Part shown: piece by piece, positions 1 to 12,275 of the stretch
Position numbering within the stretch: the stretch's first letter is position 1
Layout: each line of letters opens with the position of its first letter
Assembly: GCA_903813345.2 (NCBI GenBank)
Contig: CAIIXF020000009.1
Span: 33,545,259 to 33,609,258, forward strand
Length of the DNA: 64,000 nucleotides
From: Owenia fusiformis
Lineage: Eukaryota > Annelida > Polychaeta > Sabellida > Oweniidae
Direction of reading: 5' to 3'
Notes under the pieces: model-generated
The model's input: only the letters and a program-made list of their open reading frames with translations
Told to the model about the DNA's origin: nothing
The model's database searches: none
Position numbers and translations under genes: made by a program

Positions 1-573
1 TAAAATTTGAACCAGATCAATTCACTATGTATTTGATTTATCAAAGATAACACTCAAGAGTTATCAAGATTATGTTTTTTTACAAAAATGGTGGCCTATT
101 TTAAAATTCAGAGGCCATCTTGAAAATTTCTTCCTGAGCAAAACTCCTTTGTCTCTTGGCATCAACATATAAAATTTGAACCAAATCCATAAACTACTAT
201 TTGAGTTATCAAAGATTACATTTTTTATGAAAAATGGTGGCCATTTTGAAATTCAGTGGCCATCTTGAAAAGTTCTTCTTGAGCAAAACGCCTTTGTCTC
301 TAGGCATCAGCATATAAAATTTGAATCGAATCCATGAACTACTAATTGAGTTACAAAAAATGGTGGCCATTTTGAATTGAGTGGCCATATTGAAAATTCC
401 TTCTTGAACATAGGTCCTACACCCATAAGGCATAAGTCTATAAAATTTGAACCAAATCCGTCGACCAGTATTTGAGTTATCGCCAGCACACACGAGCGGA
501 TAAACAAACGGACAGACAAATGAATGAACACACTGCTTCTCTATATCCCTATGAGCTCTGTTCGGTGGGATAG
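1..573 (+). mobile_element. Satellite-cored element, family A (3' part, cut by window start)
   Basis: Tandem modules of roughly 145 bp, each holding ATCAGCATATAAAATTTGAA, TTGAGTTATCAAAGAT and a near-palindromic ATGGTGGCCATTTTGAA. They are followed by a short GGAC-rich stretch (about 495-520) and an end containing TTCGGTGGGATAG. The same modules and end recur at 34653-35727 and 42327-43650, where the 5' end is also present. It is non-coding; open frames here are by-products of the repeats. The plan resembles the non-autonomous Helitron-like (HINE, 'pearl') elements of bivalves. That class assignment is inferred. Confidence 0.75.
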
Positions 574-1704
574 TGAAATTATTAGCTTATTCGGACCTTC
601 AAATTAAAACTTTATTTATCAACCTCATTTCTAGCATTCTGACATGGTTGATCATAGATTGAACCACCTCGCTTTCATATTGCAAGTTTGAAAAGAAAAA
701 GATATGAGTATGAGTGAGTATCGAAATGGCTCCTTTCCTACAATGAAAAGAGTCAGGGTATTATACCATACAACATATTTCTTGTAAAAATATCACTTTG
801 CAAAGATACATTAGAAATTCATATCTCACTTATTATTGAGAGATAGCATGAGCTATTTAGAGTTTTATTGTCGACCAGGATGTATTATATGCGACCCACA
901 CTATAAAATTATATATCCTTACACATGCATCAGTATTCAACATAATGCATATAACTTTGTGCATGCTTTGTAGTTTTTATAATACAGTTAATGATTGTAG
1001 ATACATTTTTACAGTTAATGACCAATGTAATCGTATAATGATACTATTTGTCATATAACGATACTATATGTCAATAAAGGTTCTATAATTACCTTAAACT
1101 ATAACTAAGTAATGCATAGCCTTAATGGGTACAAAATAAAAAAAGATCTTTTTAGTACTTTAGTAAATGAATTACGGAATGGAAATATAAATACCTTGAA
1201 CATTGTTCTATATGAGAAAATGAGAGCATAAAATATACTGTTTCCAAGGAAACTCATCTGCCAATTAGCAACCATCTGCGAAGAGGTGTTAAAGCAAATA
1301 TTTTTGCTTACCATAAAATACAGAAATGTAAATAATCATTCTAAATGATCTCATTTTGTTGCTGGCCGATCAAAGTGTTCAATTAATTATCAATCTATTG
1401 GAAAACCTCATAAGATGCTCTATAAAGGAAAATACACGGACCTTTGATTATTAAATATGTTTTTTGTTTTGAATTACTTCAGCTACTAGCGGTTGAGGTC
1501 TAGAATGGCTTTTTCAGTTCATAAGCACACGTTTGACCTTATGATGCATAATAACATGATAGATGCGTTTCTATTGTCAATAACCAATAACCAGCTAGCG
1601 AGAGTTTGCCGATTAAAGAGGAATTTACATTTTAATGCTGCCAAAATCATAATAAGCTCAAGTGTAGCATTCATGAGTCTGAATGTTAAGTGACTAATAG
1701 CTTC
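574..1704. other. No gene or repeat recognised
   Basis: AT-rich sequence with frequent stops in all frames. Nothing recognisable in coding or RNA terms was seen. Confidence 0.5.
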
Positions 1705-1980
1705 CAGGGGCGTAGCCAGCTTTCAGTCAGGGGGGGGGGTGTGATAGGCCAAAAAAGTTCAGTTTTCAGTCATGGGGGTGTGATCGTGGCATTAGCAACC
1801 CAAAAAAAGATTAAGATTTCTTTGAATTTTACAAAAATTGATGTAACTTTCTTCAAACTTGAGCTAGATCCTTCAAATAATAAAAGCATGTTAAAGCACT
1901 TTTCTTCATCTATATAATGTTATATCATTGGTTATAGGGGGGTGGGGGGGGGGTGCAATCATTGCACCCCCTTCTATGGC
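1705..1980. mobile_element. MITE-like repeat with 'CGTAGCCAG' end (family I, diverged)
   Basis: It opens with GGGGCGTAGCCAGC followed by a G run, and closes near CACCCCCTTCTATGGCTTC, an imperfect inverted end. The body is unlike the 9538 copy, so membership rests on the ends only. Poly-G runs lie at about 1731-1740 and 1936-1952. Confidence 0.4.
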
Positions 1981-2235
1981 TTCTCATAGACAGAAAGTGC
2001 AGTTTAATAATTTTCTAAATAAATATTCTGATAGGATACTAGACTACATAGGTGTAGCCCATAACCAATAATAATAGAATATTAGATAGAAGAAATGCTT
2101 TTTATTTGAAGTTTCTGGCTCAATTTTGAAGGAAATTCAAAATTCAAAACAAATCTTCAATTTTTGGGGTTTCTTATGCCATGATTGCACCTCCCTTACT
2201 AAAAATCAGATTTTTTTGGCATTCAGCTAAAATAA

Positions 2236-2274
2236 TGATATAGCATATAATGATATAGCATATAATGATATAGC
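2236..2274. repeat. 15-bp tandem repeat, 2.6 copies
   Basis: The unit TGATATAGCATATAA is repeated without mismatch. Confidence 0.85.
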
Positions 2275-2380
2275 TGGTCTGAGAACTGAAGAAAACTCCA
2301 ACTCCTTTCATTACGCATAGCAATCTCTTTTTCTAATGACTGGTTATGTAATGTGAGGTTTTACATGTACCCACATATTT

Positions 2381-2516
2381 CCTTGGTCACATTTGCTCCA
2401 ATTTTCACTACGGCGCCCGGCCGATTGAGTATTTTTTTCAAAATTGAATACAATATTGAGCAAAACACTCAATCGGCTGGGCGCCGGCTGATGGATCGGA
2501 GCAAATTTGACCAAGG
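2381..2516. mobile_element. Palindromic MITE, family D, copy 1
   Basis: The element is nearly one long inverted repeat. CCTTGGTCACATTTGCTCC at the left pairs with GGAGCAAATTTGACCAAGG at the right, and CGGCCGATTGAGTATTTT pairs with the ACTCAATCGGCTGGGCG side. A second copy lies at 5606-5751. It has no coding capacity; the short frames across it are mirror images of each other. Confidence 0.85.
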
Positions 2517-4009
2517 CATTACATATGAAAATGATCATATCTATCACTGTTTCCAGGTGGCATACTTATATTACTCTGAAGTAGATGTGGATCATGCACA
2601 CCTACATGAAATAACTGATGCCCACTTTCCCATAAGTAAGCCTTATATTACCTAAGAAATAATTTGCTAATGAAAGACAGGCGAGCTAATGAGTTTTTGA
2701 TATCATGAAAATGATTTGTGACATAATAATGTGATCGTGATAGTCTAAGAACCTCAAGTCATTTATTAGGGCTTTAAACTCCATTGGTTTGATTATAAGG
2801 TGTGTCTATCAGCCAATTATCTATGGTTGTAACCAGGGGATTAAAGACCTCTACCCACGATACTATACTGTCACACCTTTCTGTTCTGGGACAAGCAACA
2901 TCTCTACATGAATAAGGTAGACCATGGCATTGTATAATAGGGCTATAATGGTGCAACGAAATCATGGTGTTGCAAGGTTCTCAGGCCTCAGTCAGTATGT
3001 ACGGTTCTACGGTTAGATTTTAAACAGTAAATTCAGAAAAAGATTGCGATTTCCAAAAATATTGCCGTTCGCAAAAGTGAATGTGAGAAGAACTCAGGAT
3101 TATTGATGCTTCTCAATAATATAAAGCTCAATTTTGGTGTTATTTGGGCTTTCTTGCGATGGATGCTGTTCCTGTTCTCTCACAAGCATTAGCAAGAAGT
3201 ACTCTGATGAATCAGAATGGTCAAATCCTCTTGTCAACGGGGCATAGCACAATATGATGAATTTGTGTGTAGGTGTGGGTGAGGGAGGCTATAATCTTTC
3301 TGATACCTACCATCATTCAAACTATACATAACACAATCACTCAGATTCAACAGATTCCATGCTGGAATATCTCTGTCAATTGAAAAAAATACAAAGTAGA
3401 AGATTGCATCAGTTCATCACATAAACATATTTTTGATCAAGTCGGTATAAAAATCAGTAGTAAATATATTGTTTCCTGGTCTGCTAAACATTCATTTTCT
3501 CATAAAAACAATAAGACATATAAGGATCTGAATCTTGCAGTTGATACATAGATACATGAACATGAATAACACCCCCCCCCCTCCAACGCAATGTAAAACA
3601 AATATCAATGAGTACAATAAATATTCAATTTTGCATGCTAACAATGCCTCTTTAAGCTATTATTGAGATGTAATAGGTACTTTTTTCATAACTAAAAGCT
3701 GTTTTAATAACGTTGCTCTAACAGAATATGCAAATAATGGTCCATACCCAGTTGTTGTTAATGTTTTATGCATTATGCCATTGCTGCATGATGATAAGTT
3801 GCTATTATCTATTTCAGTCTATAAATTAAGTTTTTTATGTATTACTGGCTTACATTTTACGATACATTTCTTTTAATTGCCATGGCTTATGAGTATTTTG
3901 AGTAATGAGTTAAAAAGGACATCACTGAACACCAGATAGAACCAATTAACAAGCTCCATATACACCCCCCCCAAAAAAAAAAAATAACAAGGCATTATAT
4001 TAACATGCA
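2517..4009. other. No gene recognised
   Basis: Unique AT-rich DNA with short C runs at 3570-3580 and 3965-3972 and an A run after the latter. A minus-strand open frame without an early Met spans about 3290-3105, but it has no recognisable family or splice context. Confidence 0.45.
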
Positions 4010-4113
4010 AAATGTCACCCCTGTCATTTGTTACAGACACTGAACTCCGACACAAACTGCCAGACGCAACGACAAAAGTTGGAGATTATAACAGTATGTC
4101 ATCAGGTGACGTA
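4010..4113 (+). mobile_element. Family B MITE (TGTCACCACC type), diverged copy
   Basis: It begins AAAATGTCACCCCTGTCATT, followed by TTGTTACAGACAC, and ends GTATGTCATCAGGTGACGT, the degenerate 3' hairpin of this family. It is preceded by AAGGCATTA..AACATGC, as at most copies. Confidence 0.7.
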
Positions 4114-4544
4114 AAACATACAGTGTATTTGGAGTGCTTTCAGTTAAATCAATGTGTTCCTTCAGTCATATCATGGATAAAGAGGTCAATGATAGTAAAC
4201 AATACAGTCATCTGAATATCCTGCATGCAGGGTCTAGTTATAAACTGGCCAAAGATCTCTTTAAAGAAGCAAAGTTGAATGAATGCGAAGGGTATCAACT
4301 GATTAAAGATGTCTTTTATTGCTTTGTTGTCTGTAGAAAATTTAATATAAGGCTAAAGTTTAAGGCGAACTTTAAGTATTCATTTTCATCATATTCCACC
4401 ACTTTTTATGAAAGCATTTTTAGAAGCATCCCTCAGTCAATATAATATGTGGTCAATAGTCAAAATTGTTGACCACTCACTGACCAATCAAAATTGAGTA
4501 TTTAGAATAAGATGCTAACAATAACTATTGTATCCAATAGTTCT

Positions 4545-4600
4545 TCAGCTTCGCACGACCGACGGGAGCTGAGTGAACGAAAATGATAGTTCTTTAAATC
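4545..4600. mobile_element. Fragment of family J repeat
   Basis: CTTCGCACG...CGACGGGAG.TGAGTGAACGAA followed by TTCTTTAAAT matches the right end of the copy ending near 17910. Confidence 0.5.
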
Positions 4601-5605
4601 AGCTGTTTTAATCTAAGGTAGCCAGTGTACTGCTATAATCACATGTTGTTGTTGTATTGAGCTTTGGGCTAACAGTTTAACAAACAATACCGTATAATGG
4701 AGATAGACAGTTAACAAATAGCCCACTTAACATAATTGATCACTTTAGTAAAAGTAAAGATTTTTGATGTGCAAATACCCTTTTGAATGGTTTCATTTCA
4801 TCTTCAACTAGCCTCTGAGGTAGCCTTGTGCAAGACTGCATGCGTATCCGTTTGTACTTCACCTACTTAACACAAAGGTGAAGTATACATGGGGACGGGG
4901 GTGGCATAACTGAGGCAAGACTATCTCTAAGGCTGATGGTACTTTTGATGAATTATTAAAAACCTGATCAGCGCTCATCACAAAAAGGGTTTCATAAATC
5001 GATGATTTTTCAATACTATGTCTTATCTGGGATCTTTTTGCCTCAATGCATTCCTTGTAATGCTAACATTTTCTTTAAATGTCATGCCTTATTCATAAGT
5101 AAATACAGATATTTAAACACTTTTGTTAATTTCTATTAACTGTTAAAGAAATCAATATTATATTGTTCTTGTTGCGGAAATTTGCAAATTTACAATAATC
5201 CCCCATTTGATAAGAGGATATCATAGACTTTTGAAATATCATATTTAAAATGGTATTAACAACACACTATATTGGTTAGAAAATGATACCAGTTATTTGA
5301 AATCTTATCACCCCCTATATCTCTGATTCTAAATTTAATATAGGGGTTATACTATATATGGAAAGATAATCAAGTGTAATGGGAGATTTGATAGCGCTTA
5401 TATTATAAAAGGCAAATGAAAAGGATTAGGATATCATTAGTGTCTTTTCGCAGATAGCATTTTTGTTCATTAACCTTCTTTTAACTGGAATGTGTGAACT
5501 TATCATATACAATCATCTTCCAATGCCAAAATGTGACAATGGCGCAATGCTTAATTTATAATATAGTACAGTATACAAATAAATATTTCACTGAGGCACT
5601 TACAG
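4601..5605. other. No gene recognised
   Basis: AT-rich unique sequence. A small inverted pair lies at about 4857-4888 (TACTTCACCTA and AGGTGAAGTA). No exon-like stretch was seen. Confidence 0.45.
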
Positions 5606-5751
5606 TAATGCCTGGGTCACATTTGGTCCGATTCATTGGGTGGTGCCCGGCTGATTGAGTATTTTGTTTTAAATTGTATTCAGATTTGAATAAAATACTC
5701 AATCGGCCGGGGGCCGGCTAATGAATCAGAGCAAATGTGACCCAGGCATTA
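5606..5751. mobile_element. Palindromic MITE, family D, copy 2
   Basis: The ends are TAATGCCTGGGTCACATTT and AAATGTGACCCAGGCATTA, exact inverted copies. The inner arms CGGCTGATTGAGTATTTTG and AAATACTCAATCGGCCGG also pair, so nearly the whole element folds back. Confidence 0.88.
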
Positions 5752-5833
5752 GTTGCCTGTCTAGGGAAACATTTTTTGAAAAATTCAAAATTCTGAGGCT
5801 CCATATTTTTGAAGTTTCTTCAGTTTTAGAGTA

Positions 5834-6011
5834 CAGTAAAACCTGTCTTAGTAAACATCCCTCTCTAGTGGACACCTGTGTTTAGTGAACACCACTTAAA
5901 GACACATTTTACATTGATTCATGTATAAAATCCCCTCTCTGTAGTGAACACCTTCCTACAATGAACAATTTTTGTGGCTCCATAGGTGTTCACTATATAC
6001 AGGTTTCACTG
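5834..6011. mobile_element. pogo-type (Tc1/mariner) MITE, copy 1
   Basis: TA dinucleotides flank CAGTAAAACCTGT at the left and ACAGGTTTCACTG at the right. The interior has repeated GTGAACACC and TAGTGGACACC phrases, as in short pogo/Tigger derivatives. A related element ends the window at 63777-63963. Family naming rests on the CAGT termini and TA target site. Confidence 0.7.
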
Positions 6012-6083
6012 TATATAACAAATGATAACAATGCCTTGATATTTGACAATTTTTAAAAGATAAGTCTCATTAAACACAGTTAT

Positions 6084-6284
6084 CTTCACAGGATTTTTTT
6101 CTCAAGTGCGTTAAAATTCTCATTTTCACAATTCAAACCAAAATTGGTCAAAATATGCCAATTTTTCATGATCTTTCTAATTTTTAAGAGGTTGCAAATG
6201 AATTTTCAGGTGGGTGCAAGCCTATTTTCAAAATCCTAGGTGGGTGCTACGCCCACTTGCTTTGATGCTGGGGAGATCACTGTT
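6084..6284. mobile_element. MITE family H, copy 1
   Basis: It shares AGGATTTTTTCTCA, AAATTGGTCAA.ATATGCCAA, AGGTGGGTGCTACGCC and GGGGAGATCAC with 49268-49473. In that copy the two ends (GTGATCTCCC and GGGGATATCAC) are inverted. Confidence 0.7.
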
Positions 6285-7966
6285 TTATATATAATGAACC
6301 TATCGGGAATTATGATGAGTATAAGCTAAGTGAAAAAAAACAGTGCCATACGGTGTCAATTGATATTGATGAAAGCACTAGTACAAGCTAATATCTTCAA
6401 TATAAGCGAATATCTCCAACCTGTGAAGTTAAGAAAACATGTTTATTAGATCTGTCAGACCCTGATAAGTGAGATATATAGGGAAGGAATTTATTCATAG
6501 CCCATATTAAAGGCAAGTAAAGGCTAAACTTTACCTTAGTAATTAATAAAATTGGCATGCCCTCCTTGTGATGTGACATATATGAGAGTATGTCAGGGAA
6601 TCTTTATCACCATATCAAATAATTTATTGGTTCTTAATAATCCGAACAGGTTTCAATTTCTGAACCAAGAATTCTAAATACCTGTGAAAAAGATCAGTTT
6701 CTTTGATATACCATTAGCAGCTGCCGTAAGTATCACAATCATAAAGGTAATGCTTCAAAGGAATAAATTGATCAAGCATTTCAAGCAAACTAATAAATGA
6801 AATAAATGAAAAAATGAAAATAGCAAAAATAGCCAATAATGCACTATTCAAATAAAGAAATGCGAAACACTCCTTAATTGAACAAAGAGCGTGGGAGGAA
6901 CAGAATGTAGGAGGATGGTAGCTATTAAATCGTTTACACATAACACATTGACCTGTGGACTGACCATTTTTGCCACCATACTGAAACCTATGACCAATAT
7001 CTCAAATCAAGGAGAAAATGTGACAAGGGAGAGGGGTTTACATGAGTAGAATAATCAACAAATAAATAATGTTGGTCATTTTTATGTTTATGTTTAGCAT
7101 AGGATTTGATCCTGTTTCAGATTAACTAAATTGTATAAAAATGTAAAGAAAATTACATCTATTTGAGAAAAGGATGAGAATTTAGCAAATATACACCTGA
7201 CTGGGTAGGTAACAAATGAAAACCTGCATGAAAAATGGCAGCTATATTTGGACTTTACCCTCGACTAAATATAGGTTCTCTACATCAAAGTTGCCAGTTA
7301 AGAGCTATAAATTTTCTCTTCCATCAAAACCTTAATTACACAGCTAAGCTGCTTCCAAGGCATGAAAACAAACCTATTAATTCCACCTAACTATAGGTCA
7401 GTAATCACCACATTTAGTAACTTCCATGTGAAATTTCTATATTTCCGGAGAACGTTATGAATTCAATGGATAATGACAAGATTTATGTTGTGAAAATTGC
7501 CAATTAAAAATCGGATCAATATATGAGGTTTAGATACTGCAGATGCCGTGGAGATAACAAGTGTTTTTTATCTGGTAATATTTTACATCAGGTAAAGGAA
7601 GGATGAGAATTAGTAGTTCTTGCATATCAGTTGATTGCATAATTATAACAGAGATGTAACAAATGAATAATCCAGTACATCATATCAAGCATTAATAACA
7701 CAAATTAACAGTCCTAAACATGAAGGAGTTGAAACGTACTCGAATATTAATAAATAAAGGTTGTGACTTGAAGAAGTTTTTTTGAAGAAAACATGCTTTT
7801 TTGTATAAATAAAACATTTTAACAGATAAAGATTTATGAATAAAAAAAACAAAAAACATCAGATGAATTATTTATTAAGATGTTGTTTCTAATTTATGAC
7901 ATAGACACAGCTGATTTTGGAAGACTCTAAAAAGGCAATATAATTCGGCGAAAAAAATTTGGCGCT
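6285..7966. other. No gene recognised
   Basis: AT-rich unique DNA. The longest minus-strand frame (6941-6714) is hydrophobic and low in complexity and has no support. Confidence 0.45.
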
Positions 7967-7999
7967 GTTCCGGCACCGTTCCGGCACCGTTCCGGCACC
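7967..7999. repeat. 11-bp tandem repeat, 3 copies
   Basis: GTTCCGGCACC is repeated three times exactly. Diverged GGCACC words follow to about 8030. The surrounding open frames on both strands come from this GC-rich patch. Confidence 0.85.
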
Positions 8000-9265
8000 A
8001 AAACCTTTTGACACCAAAATTTGGCACCGGACTAGTCAGTCCATTTGTACCGAAACGGCGTCGAAAATCAGATTGCATTTTGGGGGTGTACATCAGAACC
8101 CACAAATACAAATACCACTGATATACCAATTTAAAGTCAATTGCACTAATTATTACATATATTTCTTGATATGCAAAAACAATTACTAAAGATTATTCAA
8201 AATACTTCCACTTCTTAACATTGAGATCAAGGATTGCAAAAATATGATAATACCAAATAGAAAGGCTAAAGTGATAACATCCATGACCTGACAGAAGTAG
8301 CGTGATATATCGAGAATAAAACACCTTGACGCGCCTGCCATAGATTATCATAATTGAACCCAATTATATGTTTTCATGTAAACTGCTGATGCTTTGAGTT
8401 AACTGTTATGGATTATATTATTATTCAATTTACAAATGATATGTCATTTTTGCAGAATTTATGCATGGATAATGTTGAAATAAAATGTTTAATCAAACTC
8501 TTTGTTATGATCAGAATCTAACACTTACTGCAAAGCATTTTATTTTTGCAAGCATTTAACATGTGAGCTTACAGTACTTGTGAAATTAATATAATAGAGT
8601 TTAGTGATTTTGCTATCAAAGTAAGCACCTTGATGAAATGGAATATTGAGTTGTTTCTTAGGTATTTTATCAAGTGAGATATTTGGTCATAATATGAGAA
8701 AACACAATTATGATGAACAAACTGGGGAAATATTGTGGTACACATCTATTTATTTATTTATTTATTTATTTATCTATTTATTTCGACTTACACTTTTAAA
8801 ACAATGGTAGATGTGTAATTTTCACAATTTTTCTTTTGACGTCATTGATGGTCAGAAGGAATTTTATTTCTCCAAGATATTGTTAAGTTTTCAAATTTAT
8901 GCGCTTTCATTGGTTCAAACAATCACTATGGAAATAGGTATGCAACAATATACAGTATATGCAGTGTTACTCTTTCAAAATGTACAAATAAATTCCGAGT
9001 TAACTGATCATATCTTGGCCAATTCTTAAGGCTGGGTCTTTAAACTTTAAACATAGTATAATATGTATACATTTATATAATCAGTCATAAGTCGAGCATC
9101 TTTCCTTATGTGCAATGTAGAAATCTCATCGTTTTTTGAGAATTAAAACAGTTATTTCTTGTTACAAATAATCACTTTTCTTAATGGTTTTGATGTTTTT
9201 CCAGAATGATGAGGGAACAATGGTTTTTATGGGTCTTGTATCCATAAACAAGGCATTAACATGCA
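8000..9265. other. No gene recognised
   Basis: AT-rich unique DNA containing a TTTA microsatellite at 8745-8783 and nothing else identified. Confidence 0.45.
8745..8783. repeat. (TTTA)n microsatellite
   Basis: About ten tetranucleotide units with one TCTA interruption. Confidence 0.95.
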
Positions 9266-9373
9266 AAATGTCACAACCTGCCATTTGTTACAGACACCGA
9301 ACTTCGAATACCAACAACTGGACCCAGTTCATAAGAAAATTGGAGACCATAACAATATGTCACCACACCACTT
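9266..9373 (+). mobile_element. Family B MITE
   Basis: AAAATGTCACAACCTGCCAT, TTGTTACAGACACCGAAC and the 3' end CAATATGTCACCACACCAC. The usual GGCATTAACATGC precedes it. Confidence 0.8.
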
Positions 9374-9537
9374 AAATGCCATTGCTGCATTTTATAAGGA
9401 GCTAATTACCATGGATATGGTCGAATAAACACCCCTGAGAACACCCTTGGATGCATGTCATGTCATGTCATTTAAACTTAAACTTAAATGATCAAAACAG
9501 AAATAAATTGAAAATAACTTAATTTGATGGAATGACT

Positions 9538-9730
9538 CAGGCCCATAGCCAGGGGGGGTTCTCGATGGGTTCGAGCGAGAACCCCCCCCCTGGCCAAAAT
9601 ATCTTTCAAAATCATGCAGTTTTTCACCATTCTGAGCACTTTTTAAGTGATTTTGGCCAATTTTGAACCAAAACCCCCCGGAATTTTTCAATAAGTGAAC
9701 CCACCTTGGCAAATCCTGGCTACGGGCCTG
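9538..9730. mobile_element. Family I MITE with 'GGCCCGTAGCCAGG' ends
   Basis: CAGGCCCATAGCCAGG at the left and CCTGGCTACGGGCCTG at the right are inverted. The interior contains GATGGGTTCGAGCGAGAAC next to a C run, CAGTTTTTCACCATTCTGAG and TTAAGTGATTTTGG, shared with 44199-44319. It has no coding capacity. Confidence 0.85.
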
Positions 9731-9956
9731 TGACTGCTTTCATAATTTCATAGCAAAATATCTAAAGATGATTACAGTGATGAGTTTTATTCTTTTATCA
9801 TCGCCTATTATTTTCTGCTTCAGTCATTTATTTGAATTCATTAATTGCTCCAGTTGGTCAAATCACCGATCTCCAAGAATGTTCAATATGTTGGCTATAT
9901 GAATTATTCCATTAGAATACTTAATTGCTTTGTTAGTACATTTTTTAGTAGGCTTA

Positions 9957-10629
9957 TGGCCTAGTCACATAGCCCGGCCGATGAGGTTACGATGAGTCAG
10001 CGATGCAATTTTCACCGAACTCGGCCGAACACCGGCCGGACATCCGTGGCGTTTGTTGCTTAAAACCGCATCGGTGGTAGCTCGGTGAAATTTTAACTTC
10101 GGAGTTAAATTTCACCGGGCTCTCACCGAGCTCCCTCATTATGTCATCGCAGCCCCATCGTAACCACATCGGAAAACACGTCGGCTGGTGCACGGCCGAG
10201 TATCGGCCGGTGTCCCGTGCATCTGAGACAACCAGAGGACGAGGTTTTTTAACGGACAGCGGCCGAGCTCCGACCGAGCTCCGGCCGATGTGGGACAGAG
10301 CATCGGCCGGTCACTGTTCAAAGCCCGTTAACAACCCGGCCTGCGATCGCACGGTGTCCTGTTACCTGCTCGGGTACCGGCCGTATTCCTTCCGATGTCC
10401 AGCCGACCTCCGGCCGGTAGTTGCTGCCACATCGGCAGAAAAAAACTACCATTTTGAGACAGACTCCGTACGGTCACCGGCCGGTGTTCGGTCGGTCGCC
10501 TGAAGATGTCCGGACGGAGTCCGTTCACGTCACCGAGCTCTGCTTCCGATGAGGAGAGCTCGGTGGCACCAAAAAAATCCACCGAGCTCTACCGATGCCG
10601 GACATCGGCCGGGCTAGGTGACTAGGCCA
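9957..10629. mobile_element. GC-rich Harbinger-like MITE
   Basis: Terminal inverted repeats of 27 bp with one mismatch begin TGGCCTAGTCAC and run on through GCCCGGCCGATG. A TTA lies just outside each end (9954-9956 and 10630-10632), which fits the TWA target site of PIF/Harbinger elements. The interior is strikingly GC-rich and CpG-rich against its surroundings. It holds about a dozen CGGCCG or CCGGCC words and repeated CTCGGTG and ACCGAGCTC. The overlapping frames on both strands, up to 120 codons, follow from the scarcity of stops in GC-rich DNA and resemble no transposase. It is therefore non-autonomous. Confidence 0.8.
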
Positions 10630-10632
10630 TTA

Positions 10633-12199
10633 AACAAACTAGTCTAAGATGCCCTATCAAAAATGATTGAACAAATCATCAACTTTGATTCATATTTGAT
10701 GAAACACATGGTTAAATACATCCACTAAGTATTAGTGGAGCAGAAAATAATCGTATAGTCACATTATTGATGCATTGAGGATATCGAAATCGACTCCGAG
10801 GTCCATAATCGTGACTTGCTACAGTCCGTTTTGAGTCGCTATAGCAAGCCTTATTACATCAAATTTTAGATGTTCGCAGAGGAAAATAAAAAAATGACAT
10901 AAGTGTAATGCTAATAAAGGTAAAGTGGAGCTGTTTATTGAAAGAATACAGCAACAATATGAAATATCCTAGATCTTTGTGTTAATCAAGGCATCGATAG
11001 ACTGTTTTGGAAGTGAATTCAAGCAATTTTCTTCAATAATTTTATCAGAAATAAAGACATACAGTCCTGATATAATATATAATAATCCAGGCATAACTTT
11101 TACCTAATAATGAAACACTTATCAAAACTATAGCAAAATCATGCATAATTTGTAAATGTGTTCTGATCAGTTACAATGAATAATAGTACTGTTGTAATTA
11201 GAGATGATTTTCATTACTTTAAATCTTAACTGAAAATTTTAAGTTGACATCTGACACATTGATATATAATATAAATATTATTATGTCATACACGATGTCA
11301 GTGCTCGATTAAATATGCATAGTCAATTACAACCATTTTTTGCAAAGATGTTTTACGAAATCATTTTAGAATTTTGAATTTTGATGAATTTCACTTCTAA
11401 ATTTCTCCTGATTTTCTGCTTTTGTTTTTCTTGGCTGATGCTAATCCTTGCATCATGTATAATAATCAAAGTACTATGCTCATATTAAAATCAAAAGTTA
11501 TTAAAAAATATCATAAAACTTCAAACCTCAGTTGTTTTTCCAATTAAAAGCTAAATAAAAAGTTATTGAAGGTTAAAAGATCCAGAAATGTTAAAATTCA
11601 TTAGAATTGAAAAGGGTGTGGTTTATGAGCATGCTGAAAATATATTACTCTGTATCTACATACATGTACATCAGTAATGGGGGTAACCTATAGATTCTAG
11701 CATCCCCATCAATTTTATGTCTTCCAGTGTTGATATGAGGGTTTTTTATGAACACTTAAATGGACTTAATGCAATAGAACATAATTGCATGTACATTAGT
11801 ATTCATTTGAGAGCATCTTTTGAGCAGATTAATAGCATTGATGTGACACAGAATTACAAGTTGCAGATTGTACTATGTAGCATCCCTCAAGATGGGGCTT
11901 TGCTTCTATCAGAGCTATGAAAATAATTAAAATACCCCTCGACCAAGGATAATATGCAGTAGATTTTATGACAATAAAAAATAAAACATAATAAGATCAA
12001 TTTTACCAACATATCATTTTATGTTTTATATTAGTAATGCTTTAATACATATTTTTTGCAACTGAATGCTATTTTTCTACTAAGGCCACACCAATGAACA
12101 ACAATGATTCTATGTTTACTATATTGCTTACACAATTTGCCACTCCTTAAAATGCAATAACAATTTCTCAAAAATGTGGTTTTGGTCAAAGGAATACTG
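10633..12199. other. No gene recognised
   Basis: AT-rich unique DNA. Nothing coding or repeated was identified. Confidence 0.45.
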
Positions 12200-12275
12200 G
12201 TGTTTGGTGGTCGGTGTCTGTAAAAGGGTTTGGTGTCTGTAACAAATGGCAGGTAGTGACATTTTTCATGTTAAT
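12200..12275 (-). mobile_element. Family B MITE, inverted fragment
   Basis: Reverse orientation: GGTGTCTGTAACAAATGGCA, then GGTAGTGACATTTTTCATG and TTAATGCCTTG. The GGTGTCTGTAA phrase appears twice. Confidence 0.75.

Noticed and set aside
2774-2965. 63-codon minus-strand frame with two tryptophans
   Set aside because: No family recognised and no splice context. Its length is unremarkable.
10141-10582. Long overlapping frames (up to 120 codons) inside the GC-rich MITE
   Set aside because: GC-rich repeats lack stop codons by chance. Both strands are open and no known domain is present.
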